Below, one piece after another: positions 35,462-49,099 of a stretch of 64,000 bases of DNA; within the stretch, counting starts at the first letter, position 1; every line of letters begins with the position of its first letter. Both the position numbers and the translations under genes were made by a program. The stretch is taken from positions 558,001 to 622,000 of the forward strand of contig BQMF02000015.1 in assembly GCA_027922465.2 (NCBI GenBank), given 5' to 3'. This DNA comes from Turritopsis dohrnii (taxonomy: Eukaryota > Cnidaria > Hydrozoa > Anthoathecata > Oceaniidae). The notes beneath the pieces are model-generated. The model saw only the letters and a list, made by a program, of their open reading frames with translations. It was not told the DNA's origin and ran no database searches.

Positions 35462-37524
35462 TTTTTTTGAATCTTATATAAAAAAACTTCATTCAGGATC
35501 AATGAAGAAGGCAATTCTTCATTCATCATTCAAGTGCATAAACTAATGCCCCCTAATAATGAGGCTTCAAAGATGAATTTCAAAAGTCGTTGCTCCAAAC
35601 AAATTCATGGAAATGTTTTAAATATGCAGCAGTGGAAAAAGCCTTTGATATGAAGTAAAATTAAGCCTTTTAGATGCAAGTAATATGCAGCCGTCATTTT
35701 GATTGCATTTTAAGCTCGTTGGATTTGAGACATGTGTTGTTAAGTCTTATAACAATAGGCAAGAAGTGAAACGTTCAGTTTCTTGATTTTGAAGCAGCAA
35801 GTCCGTGGATGGGTGAGTTTTTCGGATGTCAAGAGCAGTCGGCGCGGTACATAATAGCTACAGCAATCAAAATAGCTTGTATGAAACTTAATTGTGTGAA
35901 ACCATACCTGTTGTACTAAGCAGTGAATTTGCAGCAAAAAATACACCGATGTGTGCTAGAAACGAGACTGCAATTTGTGCGCTCAAATCCATCCTCATAT
36001 TGTCGTATTCTTTCTGTTATTTAAAAACGTTTATTCACGTTTTTATTAGCTAAAGAAACCAACGCATTGTCTATATTACAGACGTATAGTCTTTTTGACG
36101 TTGTCCAATCTCAGAATTAGATATTGTGAAGGCCTTTTTGGGGGCTCATATTCTGGTGAGGTTATATCTAAATGAATGTAAAAGTCTTGATTTTGTGTCT
36201 CAAAATAAAATAAACGATTTTTTTACTAATGTCTTGATGACGCGCTTAGTTGGAGCTCTGAAGATCCTTCAGACAGAGAGTAGCAGAGAGTATTTCATAA
36301 CCTTCTCAGCCTCTCAGTATTGAAATTCTCGTTTGAGAGTAATTTTCATTATATACAAATACTTCACAAGATGCCCTTACTCTCTCTACATACCGAAACG
36401 TTTAAACTTTTTGTCTTCCGCATTCCTGTTTTTCGATATTAGTAAGGTTTCTCTTATTTAGTTTCGCATTTATTCCTGTTCTTCTGAGTCAACGGTGTGA
36501 AATCACTAGCTAATCTTTCTTCTCATTTCAAAACAGATATAATTCTGAAAAACAGTGATAGAAAACCAAGAATACACTATTTTCATAAAAGTATCTCAAG
36601 ATAAGTGTATTAATTTTGCATTAGGTTACATTTTTTGTAAGTGCAACACCGTCAATTTTCCTAATCTTCATTTTCCGAAAACGACATACCCTGAATATCC
36701 GTTAAAAGAATAAGTAATGCAAACTGACGTAAATGTAGATTTTGTCGTCAGAGAGTAACCAGTTAAAAGTTACATATCAAACCCCCTCTCTATCCTGCAA
36801 AACAAAATTCAATGACCAGTCCTCCTAAATTTTGTGAAAAACACATTTCGATTATGTCTGAGTAACTAAATTTCCTTCGTGCCCACAAAGTCAAATAAAA
36901 GTGTATAGTCGTATTAACACTTTCATGATACAACCTCTTTCCCATGTTCCCTTCATCAATCCATCTAATATTTAAGGAGAAGATTTAGCACAAGCTTTGT
37001 GATTGGAGCCAGACAGAGAACTATCATGGCCAGACGATCTAAGTAAAAGACGTGTGAACACAGATTAATATTAAATTGTAACAATGAAGACAAATACAGC
37101 AGCTTCGCGCATCTGTTTTAAGAGAAGACCCAAATGGTGTATGTGTGTTGTAAAGATAATAGGAACGAGAAGAAAATATGAAGACACTGAAAGAAGATAA
37201 GGAAGAATTGAAAACAGCAAACGTTCAGTATGTTTATTCGCTTTCGCTTCTCTTTCGATGTTTTCATTCTTGTTGACTGTGTCATACACTATTGGTTGCC
37301 GTAAATTTGTAAGAGCATGATAACAAACTTGGTCTTTCTGTTTTGTTAACGTTCTCAGTGGTAAGCCCAGAAATTATTTTATAAAACTTGTCTTGTCTTT
37401 CTTGTTAAAATAAACTGATAAAAAGACTCCTACTAGCTGTAAAATAAAACACAGCAAGGGTCCTTGCTGCTTATGTGGCTTTTACACATGACACCTTTTC
37501 TTATGATAACATTTGTGTTCATAG
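35462..37524. other. Spacer upstream of T-box exons
   Basis: No confident feature. The first coding exon of the T-box gene probably lies here but could not be chosen. Confidence 0.35.
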
Positions 37525-40500
37525 AATTGGCGATAATACTTCATATAAGACATCGTGCTCATTCTCCATCGAGTCATTATTGCAGAAAGCCCCACGTAAA
37601 AGAGCGATCTTGCAATCACACCAATCGAGCAAAGAAAAGTGTGTATTCAAAGGGCAAGGAAGAAGAAACCATATTGTTACTGCTAAATGTGGATTCGCTG
37701 AACTGAAATCTGAATCACTTGGCAGTGTGAAGGTTGCTTTAGAAAACAAAGGATTATGGGATGCATTTCGATCAGTTGGGACCGAGATGGTAATCACCAA
37801 AAATGGAAGGTATTGATCGTTTCTTGAACAATACAGCCTTTTTTCCATCTATCAAAATCAAAAACAAAATAAATAAGTAAATAAATAAAAAATAAAAACT
37901 TAAAATGTTGGTGTTCAATTATACACTCAAGTGATTTTTAACTTGGTAAATACATGTTGTGGCACAAAAATTATTCTTACTGACATCCAAAAACTTGTTA
38001 TCTTTTTTCTTTTATCTTTTGAAAATGTATAACAAACAAACAGACAAAAGCTGTCTGATAAATATCCAAAAGTAGTTACGTTAGAAGTCGGTTGTCAATT
38101 GTAACGCCTTTGTAACGCCTTTGTTGGAAGTCGCGGTTGTCGCCTATAATGTTCGCTTAACGTTTATTCAATGTACTAAAAAACGTCGCGTACACAAAAA
38201 TTCGCGAGCAAATTCATTTTGTGTACGCAACTTTTTTCTTTTCTAGGATTCGCGACTTTTTGTGCTCGCGACTTCTAAATATTTTCGCAAAGAATATTTC
38301 GCAAATCCCCGAGCTATTTTTTCTCATTTCCCTGAAGAACCCTGAAGAATTACCCCCGTTGAATAGCCAGCCATCCTTTAGTTGTATTCCAACGTCTTGT
38401 GTCAGCCCATCAATGATTGAACAAAGTCAGCGAATGCAAAAACTGGGTGCATTTTTATTGAGAATGACCTCCATAGTGGAAAACTGCTCGATTCCTTCAA
38501 TTTATGTATTTTACAGGACTTTATGCGTACAAAAATGTTTCTCAAAATGGTGTATTTTAATGTACTTTTAATGTACGCGACTTTTATCAGTTTAGGCTGC
38601 TCGGGGCAATTAATGCTCGCGACAATTAATGCTCGCGAAAATATTTTCGCATTTTCCCTGAATGGCTTTTCCACTTTATTCACTGAAATATTTACATTGT
38701 CGTTGGCTTATTAATGTAAAGATAAACTCATCACTGTAAAAAAAACACTATAAACTTCAACCGTTGGTTTCCTGTTGGTTACAGCACAGTAACAGTTAAG
38801 GTTCAACTGAGCCTTCTGCAGATAGTAACTGATAGCATTGGTCTTTTTTTACCCTTTAATGTTTTTTAAAAAGTTAATTTTCAAGACAGGACGTTATAAG
38901 ATACAGCAAGAATGTTTTTCTCTGAGAGATCGAGATGGACCCGTGATTTTTTTTTAAAAAAAGCCTTCTTCAAACTTAAGACATGGTGCAAAATGGATGG
39001 TAAGTTAATTCATCATCACATACAGCTATTTGAAGAATAACTGAGGCTTCCCAGATGTATAGCTACATTGGCCTTGAGTAGCAGCTACAAATATTGTTAT
39101 CTCCTTTATTTCAGACGCATGTTCCCTCCTTTACGATTCATAATTTCTGGCTTAAATTCTTCAAAACGTTATGTAGTGGGGATAGAGATGCATTCGGCAG
39201 ATAATTTCCGTTACAAATATCATGATTCCACCTGGTGCATTACTGGAAAAGCGTTTGCCGATGCACCGAAAACAAACAGGACAAACGTACATCCCGAATC
39301 TCCGTCCAATGGAGCAAAGTGGACATCCAACATTATATCATTCCATAAACTAAAAATTACGAACAATGTGAATGGATTGGGGAAGCATGTGAGTTTGCTT
39401 GTTTATTATTGTTTATTATTATTATTATTATTTAAAGTTTATGATAAATATCTGTTCGGAAACTTGAAAATTTCTATTCTTAAGTCAATTCGTTCTCAGA
39501 CTACACACTTCACTTCTTTTGTTGTGCTATGTAATTGTGATTAGTATAACGAGTGAAACAATGCATATCATGCCGAAAACGAGGCTTGGGTTTAAAACGA
39601 AAACGAGGCGAAGTTAAATTGTTCGGCGAAGTATCAACGTTCAAAATTAAATTAAATTCATATTAAACGCTGATATTTCGTTCCAACCAACGCTATGCAT
39701 TGTCATCGCTTTGCTTGTTGACCCAATGACTTATGTCTGAGGTAAAAAAATATCGTAAAATGTCGTAGACAAGGAGGTGTTCAACTCATGTACTTTAAAA
39801 CTTTGTAACTATGCGAAAAAACCTTGTTGCTTCCATTTATGGCCAACAGTCACCAATACTCAGCCCTTAAATGTCTTCGCTTCGATTTTTTCTTATCTTT
39901 AGATTTTACTTAATTCTTTGCAAAAATACCAACCACGTTTACATATAACAGAATGCAATGACGTCAGTGACGATATATTTGGCCGGCATCCGACAATAAC
40001 CATCATATTTCCCGAAACAGCTTTCATTGCCGTTACCGCTTACCAATCAGAAGAGGTAGGTGAAACTCTTTCTCTAAACTTTTTCTTTAACAATCTGGAC
40101 TCTTTAACAAACTTTTGCGTGTGACCACATCTTAATGTTTATTTAATGGCCTGATCATACATCCCAGGTTACCTCGATTTGGCGAGTCAACTTATATTCA
40201 CGAGTTAGTGTTTACGTGAAATAAATATATTTTGACACCAACCCGGGTTACAAATTCATTCGATGCTTCTTTTCCCCACATGTAAACATGATTCAAGCAG
40301 AGTGTGAAAGCTAACCTGCAATCCTTACCCAAACGTCCTAAACATGTTCAAAAACAAAAACGTTTTTTGAAATTGTCAGGCGATACGTGTGGAGAACAAG
40401 ACAGACATGAGTTGAATATAGTGTCATCAATCAATATCATATGCCAATGTCATTATCGCTTCCACATTTGACGCGTGTGCATTTTGAAATGATGGAAACT

Positions 40501-42553
40501 CTATAATAATTTTGATGACTTTTTTTCCTTACAATTTACCCATGAACACAACCCAATCGAATTTTCATGTGACTTTTCTTTATGGTCGAACTGACATTGT
40601 TTTAAAGTCTCTAATGAGCGAAGTGTTTAAAGGCTGGCCTCCACTTATCCGGATTTTTACCGGATCGTATCGGATTTCGATTTACGCATGCGCTTTAGCT
40701 TGAATTTTTCAATCCAGTGCAATCCAAAAGGGATTTCAAAAAAGTTGAAGAAAGTTCAATTTTTCCAATATGATCATAGCAATGACCTATAAATCACACG
40801 AGTTTTAAAATATCATAGAGATAGTTATAACCTTCTTCTTCTTTGCATAAAGTTATCAAAAGTAGAACAGCTCAAATTTGCACACTGTTTTTCAGACACT
40901 TTTTATTCGAGTGGGAATGTTCACTGGACAGCATTTTGATCTGATCCAAATAAGCAGAAAGCAGACTTAAATGGACAACACCTACGAACAACAAATATCT
41001 AAATACCATAATTAATCGATATAATATTTCAAAGAATTTTTTTTGGGCGGAAATAAAACATGAATGAACTACAATTTTTCAGAAACAAAAAAAACACATG
41101 CTGGCGGACTGCCTTTTAATATGTCTTATGATATCTGTGATAACATTGATAGCATAAAACTTTTATAAAAAGAAGCAGACAAAATTCTATTATAACACAA
41201 ATGTCGCCAATATTAAACAAAATGAAATTTAAAACAACCATGTCTAACCACGTGTCAATTTCACGAAATATCAGTCAGTCTTCCTGAGTGCTCCTCCTTT
41301 ACAAAATGTTTTTACGAGTTACGAATTTTTAGAATTCCTATAATGCTTTCTCGGGTGTGTTTGTTTATCTTACCTATATTTACTTTACCTTTGTTGGTAT
41401 TTATTTACGACATATTTCAAGAATCTAGAAACAAACGAATAAATAAATATACAAGAATTATAAAAAAAAACAAAAAAAAACAACTACATAATCAAAACAA
41501 ACTAAATTCTTTAAAAGAAAAGAAAAAAGTTCGTGACAAAATATTGATTTTTTTAAGTAAAACCTTGCCACTGAAATGACGTTTTCAAATTTTTAGATGA
41601 CCCAATTAAAAATCGATAACAATCCATTCGCCAAGGGATTTCGTGATTCCAACGCCTTGGAAATTGAGAGGTAGTTTTTTTTATTATTGTTTCAAATTAT
41701 AAATGTTTTGTTGACCCAGATGAAACTTTGGAGTGAAACATGACGTATTAGCTGCGTTTAATCCATTTTAACTGCCGGCGTTATAAAAAAATATATATAT
41801 TTCTAAAGATAAAGCATCACATCACAGGGAAAAATCCGAAAAAACTTGTTCTTTTATTCTCCTAGTACATACCTAGTATCATTTTCGCCTTGTGTGAAGA
41901 ATAGGTACATTATATGAAAAATAAGCATATTATGTACTTTGGAGGACGATGATCCACATCTATGTCAAACATATGATGTCATTACACCCAGACTTTCTTT
42001 AGTCATAGATCAAACTGTTGACAGCTACTTTAAAAGACGAATAATTCAGTTCTTATGACTCATAGATATTCTTTTGCAATTTTAGAGTCTGCCAGTACAA
42101 CAAACCGCCAATACGCTATGACGCTGTTCCAAGTCATCATTTTCCTGATCCGTGGTTGTCTGCAAATTCTCTTCTACAATGTAAGTTCTGAAATATAATG
42201 CTTTTCCAGTGGGCAAAATCGTCAAAATATCTCTGCGATGAAGTTCATTTTTATTCAAAAAACGTGTATATTTCTTTAGAAATGCACTTCTTCGCAGTGA
42301 TTTTTCAACAACTTGAGCCCTACAATATTATAATGGGGCAGTTTCCTCTCAGGGTTTCTTAGGAAATGGTTCCTTTTCTTGTATCCGCAAGTTGTCTGCG
42401 AAATATGTTTTTTTTGTGTGTTTTATTTTAGGTAACTGCTGTATGTTATATTCGCCCATACAACCGACATTTTTCAATAATATTCACAGAAAAACGTGTT
42501 GTTTTCGTTTCTGTGATAAGCAAGCAATCTGCTACAAAACCCATTATGGTTAA
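37525..42553 (+). CDS. Divergent T-box transcription factor
   Basis: Exons 37525-37809, 39115-39388, 39903-40055, 41597-41670, 42086-42180 and 42432-42553 join in frame, roughly 330 residues. The first carries an eh1-like motif FSIESLL (37562-37582), a Groucho co-repressor-binding type of signal, then the T-box start (LWDAFRSVGTEMVITKNGRR). The T-box continues through MFPPLRFIISGLNSSKRYV, HPESP, SFHKLKITNN, LLNSLQKYQPRLHI, TAFIAVTAYQ and IDNNPFAKGFRDS. The last exon is short and Cys-rich (CNCCMLYSP...) and ends TAA. Start: the first exon is open from 37448 without an ATG before the domain, so an upstream exon must supply it; the acceptor at 37524 is my choice. It is a nuclear DNA-binding regulator; the subfamily is unclear, but an amino eh1 recalls Tbx15/18/20-type proteins. 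Confidence 0.85.
42206..42302 (+). repeat. ~95-base dispersed repeat, copy A
   Basis: Begins CCAGTGGGCAAAATCGTCA and ends CTTCTTCGCAGTGA, with a TTTCTTTAGAAAT core. Lies in the last T-box intron. Confidence 0.75.
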
Positions 42554-42702
42554 CTCCAATTTTTCAGCACTATCTATTGTTGCTTTTACCTCGCTCGACA
42601 GGAAGTGGAAAAATAAGAATTAAAAATTGTTTCTTGTCGTGGTACATGCTTTGATAAATAGTCTGTACTCATATTTTATTAAACCCTTTACCTTTTACAT
42701 TA

Positions 42703-42793
42703 CCCAGTGGACAAAATCGTTGTCACTGCGAAGAAGAGCATTTCTATTGAAATCGCGTGTATATTACTATAGAAATACACTCCTTCGCAGAGG
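42703..42793 (+). repeat. ~95-base dispersed repeat, copy B
   Basis: Same family: CCCAGTGGACAAAATCGTTG ... CTCCTTCGCAG, 150 bases after the T-box stop. Confidence 0.75.
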
Positions 42794-42952
42794 TTTTTTT
42801 AACAAATGTGCCTGTTAGTAATCCTTATCAGGATTTGGTAGTCAGGAAGTTAATTCCGTTCCAAAAAACGTTTGGTGCTTCGGATAAAATTGTGGACCTG
42901 TTATAAGATTCTGTGGCGGAGTGCTTTAATTAATTGCTACTAAGCTTGGAAT

Positions 42953-43266
42953 ACATTATCCTTTAAATGGACCACTTTAAACGGACCAGTCAGATATTCA
43001 CCTGTCTCAGTTTAAATGGAAAGCGTTTGAACGTGTTCAATTGTTTTCTTAATTCCTGTTGTTTTAAATAAAAGAAGAGGTGATACATAATTAAATAGAA
43101 ATATAGTCCTAGTGGGCAAAATCGTCATAAAAAAACGTGTAGTTGGTTACGTTTGTTGTTGTTGGTAGACACCTGTGTTGGATCAGTTTTTTTCATCAGT
43201 TTTTTTCGTGTCCATTACAACTGATCCATATAAATTGATCCATTTAAATGAGTAATATTCCAAGCT
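42953..43266. mobile_element. MITE related to 11483-11876
   Basis: Ends AGCTTGGAATACATTATCC and ATTCCAAGCT, and matching interior blocks (CACCTGTCTCAGTTTAAATG). It contains a piece of the ~95-base repeat (GTGGGCAAAATCGTCA). The flanks no longer show a perfect TAA pair. Confidence 0.65.
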
Positions 43267-44588
43267 TTTAAGATATTGTACATAAAGATAATTATGAAGT
43301 GGATATACTTTTGAGATTATACATAACATTACATGTATATAAAACCTTTGTTGTGTTTTTCTTTGTCAACATTCCCAAAAACTGTTGTTTATTTTACGAC
43401 TTTTGGGGCTCCTCAAAAAACTATTCAACCTATGTGACGTATCTACTGTACATCTCTCTCCAATAAACGCCCCTTTTTGATTCGAAAATTATTACATAAG
43501 CACCCCTCCCTAGTTAGCGGCTCCCTGAGATCGGAAAAATCTGATCCGGGTGGTCATGACAGTAGTGCGGTATGTAATGTTTGATGAAGAAGTGAAATTA
43601 AAGTTGAGTTTATTGACAAATCTTGTTCCTTTAGAAAATTCTATATATTTACAAAATTAAACGAAATACTTCTCCAAGTACCATTGAGAAATGTGGTTTC
43701 TTTGTCAATTGGTCTGCATTATTGTTGTTACATACTCCGCACAAGATCCTATCAATGATCGGAATAAAAGGTTTTATGTCACTAAGCAGCTTTACGTGTT
43801 TACATTCATCTGAGATTTAATCAGGACAGACAGATAGACGAATAAATAGATAATACACAGGCTAGAAAAGTAAAAGAGTAAAGTATCCCGGCTATTCTAT
43901 AGATTAACTTTTGGTTGACGAAGAATGATTGTTATACTATGTCCTTCCGCGATATCTTGAAAAGAGCAATATTATATTCCTCTACAGAAGCTGAAAATGG
44001 ACTTGCTGTAATAACGCCTAGATTGGGACCATAAATAAAATGAGTTACGAATTTTATAATGTATACTTTATATTTTCTGTTTTGTTTTGTTTTTTATAAA
44101 GCAAATGCACAAAATATACACGGCTTCTTCCAATCACAGAAAACGTGATTCCATTAAATCATTTAGAAATGTGACAAAGACTAAACTCCTATTCTCTCAG
44201 TCTAATGTTTGTCTTTATACATTTTGGGGTTTCTTTGAAAGCCTTTGATAACAACTTGGGATATCAAGATGATATAGTATTCCATTACCGCCAGTATAAT
44301 GAAATGAAGGCAATCACTTCTTAAGACCAATTACGTCACCATAAATGTCACGTTACCGGAAAAACATCATCGACCAATTAAAATTACATATCAGCGTTAT
44401 TTCCCATCAGACATCATTTTAATGACTGGCTGTTTTTGTAAACATTCATCGAAAGTACGTGATTTAGTAAAGTGATCTTCAGATTTGGGTTAAGATCATC
44501 CCAAAGTATCTGATAGAGGATTTTCGTTTATCGTTATTCGAAGAGGTAGACGATAATCTTTAAATCAGTATAGTTACTATGCTGGAAC
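43267..44588. other. Spacer
   Basis: No gene or repeat recognised. Confidence 0.35.
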
Positions 44589-45011
44589 TCAAATATTGAC
44601 GATAGTTCTTGGGCGTTTTCTCGGTTGCAATAAAGATTTACGCCCTCTGCAACGAATGCTAAAGAAACTACCAAGAAGGAACATAAGTGCTACTATTATG
44701 TATTGCTTCCGCTTATGTTCGAAGTTCTCCCTTAAAAACTTCTTCTTGTCTTCGCTTAGTTCCTTGTTGTTCCTTGTAACAGCCTCTGTTTTGTTTCTCA
44801 TCCACGTAACTTGAGAGGTATTTTGTCTCTTCGAGCTATTAATGTCATGATAAAGAAAGTTGACATCAACTTGTGTATTAGACGACATCGACGTCATTAT
44901 CGTCGAATTTGACGTCCTCAGTGAAGGCGACGGTGACAAAATTAATTGCCCTTCACATGGCGCGTAATCCCAAACAAACAGAAGAGCCACCAGTGCGTAA
45001 AGCCTTTCCAT
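44589..45011 (-). CDS. Possible small single-pass membrane protein
   Basis: A 140-codon frame with an ATG and a good signal peptide (MERLYALVALLFVWDYAPC). It continues with a Ser/Thr-rich stretch with several N-glycosylation sequons (NST, NSS, NTS, NKT), a charged segment, and a hydrophobic span (YIIVALMFLLGSFFSI) followed by a basic tail (RCRGRKSLLQPRKRPR). The order fits a type I membrane protein. I do not recognise a family. It could be a single-exon gene or the last exon of a larger one; no introns are needed. Confidence 0.45.
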   Translation of the reverse strand: MERLYALVALLFVWDYAPCEGQLILSPSPSLRTSNSTIMTSMSSNTQVDVNFLYHDINSSKRQNTSQVTWMRNKTEAVTRNNKELSEDKKKFLRENFEHKRKQYIIVALMFLLGSFFSIRCRGRKSLLQPRKRPRTIVNI

Positions 45012-46408
45012 TAACTACGCTTCTTCTCAGGTCTCTTCTCAAATGATTTCTTTTCTAAATCAAAAGAAGTTGAAAACAAAATCCTCAGGTTTTAAATTTG
45101 AAATCTTGTTGTGTTCTTTTCGTATTTAAAAACGATATTACAATGCATTTCTTTATTCCAATAGTTCCGTGTGTTGATAGAAAATATACCTCCTTTCCTT
45201 GAGAATGGTTAACCTTTATTTCTATTTCTATATAAGTTCTTTTGATAGATTTTGGAAGACGCGTAAGTGGTTTAAACTAATTCTTCTATATTTGTGGTCA
45301 AACACTCACAGCTTGAAAAGAAAAGAAAAGCGCAATTTGTAAACACTATGAGTTTTGTAAATTTGAGTTTACGAAAAAATATTAGACATAAAATACGGAA
45401 ACAAATAAAATGTCATTCAGAACGATAAACACTTTGTTTTTTTGTAACTTTGTTTTTTTGAAAATAATTTCAAGTTAAGAATTTCTTAAGAATATGATTA
45501 GTCTGAAATATGAAATCTCAAACCACAGTGAAATACATCAACTTTATATGAGGTTTCAATTCGTGTGATTGCGCATGCGCGAAATTATTTGAACATGTGT
45601 AGAATCGTACACGTCGATCTGCTACATAAAATCATACCATGACTGACACACGAGTATATACGGAGGGCAACCTTGAACACAGATTCCCTTTCCTTTTCGA
45701 TATACGGACGGTGGCAAAGTAAAAGCGAAGTGGAAGGCGGACTGAAGTGAATGCTTCTGCGCGTGTTCATAAAAATACGCAGTTGCTGAACGGATTTCTT
45801 GCTTTTTTCCTGTGCATCAAAAAGGCAAGAAATCCTGGGTATGAGGTTGTGCGACGTGTAAACAAGATTCGGGAAAGGTGTAGTGATGATGTATGACGGT
45901 CAGCAATTTTGTTTAAACAAATTTAGCCTTGTATTTAAGATTTTCATTTCCTTTGGTTTTTCTACTGGTAAACGACGATATTGTAAGTGAATATTATTCA
46001 TTGATATAAATATGGCTTTATTGAAACAATAGCAAATACAGAGACAACGTGAAACTTAACAAAATGGACATTAGCACGGTATTAAAACAGATATCCGGAA
46101 ATATTCGGAAAAAAGTGTAGAAAAGATAAAAAAAATAAGTGATACCTTTTACTATGCCAATCACTTTCAGCTCAAAAATAACGTAGAGAATACTTGTTGA
46201 CATATGAGAGTATTCTGTTGAAACAGTTTGTGTTCAGCAAGGATATGCTGTTCAATGCTTGCTCTCTTAAAAAAACCGATGCTAAATAAATGAAAATACC
46301 ACTGTCCAACCACATCGCGTTTGATATGTGTACTTGATACTTACTTGATGGATTTTAGCCAGGATATATAGAAACCAAAATCATGTTTACCAATAAAGAC
46401 ACTATTAT
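45012..46408. other. Spacer
   Basis: AT-rich, no supported gene. Confidence 0.35.
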
Positions 46409-46505
46409 GATCACTGCGAAGGAGTGTATTTCTATAGAAATATATTCACTTTTTCAATAAAAATGTTCTTCACCAAAGTGACTTTGCGTGATTTTTCCCA
46501 CTGTG
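46409..46505 (-). repeat. ~95-base dispersed repeat, copy C
   Basis: Inverse orientation: ATCACTGCGAAGGAGTGTAT ... TTTTTCCCACTG. Confidence 0.75.
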
Positions 46506-47947
46506 AAAGACACTATTATTCTATAAATGTATCGAATCGTTTCCCACAATCCTAAATTTGTCTGAATCATAATGTCCACCTTATATTTACCCCCGAATAT
46601 GTTGTGGTTCCTATGTACATTTCAACATGTACCTATGTTGTTTCGTAACCTCTGCTAAGTATTACGTAACAAAAAGAAGCTTATGTAACCATGGTAACAA
46701 CGAGGTATGGCAACGTGAGAAAAAATACCAACAAAAATATTGAGAGTTAACAAATTAAAGTTGAAAGAACTTATTTATATCTGAAAGAAATTAGTGGATT
46801 GCAAAACCAATAACGAAATAACAGCTATCAAGATACACAACAAAATCTTTATCAGTATAAAAGGATTTAACTGTACTGTAACTTCAAAACATGACTTTTC
46901 ACGTTGTGTATAAAACATGCAAATCCAATCATGTATTCTCACCAAATTTTCCCAATGATGTCACAAGAGGACATTCTTTCTAAACAAATTCCACATGGAC
47001 AAAAAAAACTCTGTTCTAAAGTAGATATTCTCACTGCTGTTGTGAGAATATTCAATAACTCAATTCGTTTATGTTAGAATTCACATGGAATGATTTTATA
47101 TTACATAAAAACTGTTTTTTTGGGATAACAAGCACATGAAGAAAACAGTGAACTCAAAAAACAGTAACGGTTTTCATAAAAAAGAAAAATGAACAGAATT
47201 AAAATCCAGGATTGTTTTCATTGTTTCAATTTTGTCACTTTGGTTGCGGTACCAAACAAATGAAGCAATTGTCTTTCGGAAGCAAACACTTTGAAAACAC
47301 CACAAAAGTACCCTATCCCGGAAGGTCCCCTTCCCCATTTTTCGCACTGGTATCACCCGCCCTTTAACCATGGATTTAGGAAATATAACGCCTGTAAGGG
47401 TCTGGCGTTAATTTAGGATCTTCGTGAAAAAGGGCGGCTTAATATTATACGAACCGTGAATCAATAGCTTCTTCTTCGACAGATCAAAGGAAAGAATAAG
47501 TATGAATAAAAACTTATTCAGTTGCGTCAATGTGTGTTTTTAGATAAAGTTTTGTGTAAACAAAAAAAATCGAAATCCTCTTTCATCTGTTTGCCGGTTT
47601 ATTTTAGGATTTTTGTATTTAGATGATTCAAAATGGACATGTTTACTTATTTTCTTTCAAATTGAATCCTCTTTTTGTTTCCGGTCGTCTTATCATCCGC
47701 CATGTTATTTTATTTGGAAATTTTTATCTAAACAAAGAATGTGTTTTACAATGATGGTCTGGGAGTGCTAACAGCGATGCCAGTATAAGACAAGAAAAAC
47801 ACAGACCAATGACATAAACGAAAAGATCTGAAACAGTTGAAAGTGAGTTTGACCAGGTAACAGTTCTATATGTCATGGTTACCCTACCCAAGAATAGCCT
47901 CATTGATTCCATCACACACTAATAACTATTCACACGATGCGTATTAC
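46506..47947. other. Spacer
   Basis: No supported gene or repeat ends. Confidence 0.35.
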
Positions 47948-47950
47948 TAA

Positions 47951-48343
47951 AGCCTGGTTCAGACCTGACAATTACGACGATTAAACTTTAGTGTAATCGT
48001 CGTAATCGTCTAATGCGAACACTTTTGTAATCGTCGTAATCGTCATAAACGCCTGGCGTTTACGACGGCAAAATATAAAAAAAATATTGATGTTTTATCG
48101 TCGTAGTCGCACTATTGCATGTAAAAATCTATTGAATTTTACATCCATTCTATTGTTTTAAGATCGTGAAAGCACGTGTTCAAATTTTACAAAGAAGTTC
48201 AAACTGAACAAGGAAAAGAAGTATGATGTGCTTGAAGCAATTTTGGAATTAGTGTTTTGAGATCCTTGAGAGTGTTCAGACCTGGCGATTGGCGATTACG
48301 ACGATTGATATTTTTTTCATAATCGTCAGGTCTGAACCAGGCT
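47951..48343. mobile_element. MITE, AGCCTGG ends, TAA target duplication
   Basis: Near-perfect inverted ends AGCCTGGTTCAGACCTGAC and complement, TAA at 47948-47950 and 48344-48346. The subterminal region carries repeated ATCGTCGTAATCGTC. No coding frame. Confidence 0.88.
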
Positions 48344-48455
48344 TAAGCGTCGTGCCAATATAATCACAAGATTTGAAATTAATTTAAGCACTTTTGTTAA
48401 TAGCTTTGAGAATATCAGTTTTCTTCGTGAAAACCTCTTATTATTCCATGGAGCC

Positions 48456-48557
48456 ATTTTTTTTTTTTTTTTTTTTTCTCATTGTATAGTGCCAGTGCAG
48501 GGTATGTATAAGAGATAATAACATTCCTAGAAAGGTTAGTATATATATATATATACA
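48456..48557. repeat. Poly-T run and AT microsatellite
   Basis: A run of about 20 T at 48457-48477 and (AT)n at about 48540-48556. Confidence 0.85.
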
Positions 48558-49099
48558 AACCTTTTCCTATATAGTTTTTGTTTTTAAAGTTTTCTCAAAA
48601 ATTTCCCAAACCATACTACCCCACCTCTTTTTTGATGTAGTAATTTGATAAAAAATATCACAAATTGACCCATAGCAATAATTAGTTATGAGGAACTTAT
48701 TAACAAGTAATCAGCATGTAACAATATATAAAGAAACAAAACAAGGTCGGGTTTGATAGTCTGACGTCGTCTGAACTGGAAATTTGGGAAATGCGTATTA
48801 AAACCTATCTTATGACTTATAATAACTGATGTTGAAACGAAAAGTTGAGGACGTGAAACATTTGAACAAACGGCGCAATGCGAAAATATAAGAGCGAATT
48901 TCATTACATTATCAGGGTGAAAAAATGACGGGTTTAAAATTAGATAAGGAGAAAGTAAAATCAAAGGAAAAAAACTCTCAAAATTAGTTACTTTACTCAA
49001 CTAATTTTTCATTTTTAGCCAATTTTCTCCTTTCCTCATTAATTGTTTCTGTCACAACCAACTCCAGATCCAGTCCCCACTGTGCAACCTTCTTTAAAA
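48558..49099. other. Spacer
   Basis: Nothing recognised. Confidence 0.35.

Noticed and set aside
37464..37706. 80-codon frame overlapping the first T-box exon
   Set aside because: The overlapping frame carries the T-box and eh1-like motif and splices in phase; this one is a shadow.
38180..38650. Repeated GCTCGCGA/GTCGCGTAC motifs in the first T-box intron
   Set aside because: Looks like decayed mobile DNA, but ends and inverted arms could not be defined.
40629..40700. TAAAGGCTGGCCTCCACTTA as a MITE left end
   Set aside because: No matching right end was found within the next kilobase.
42953..43266. Perfect TAA target duplication for this MITE
   Set aside because: Left flank reads CTA and right flank TTT, so only the termini support it.
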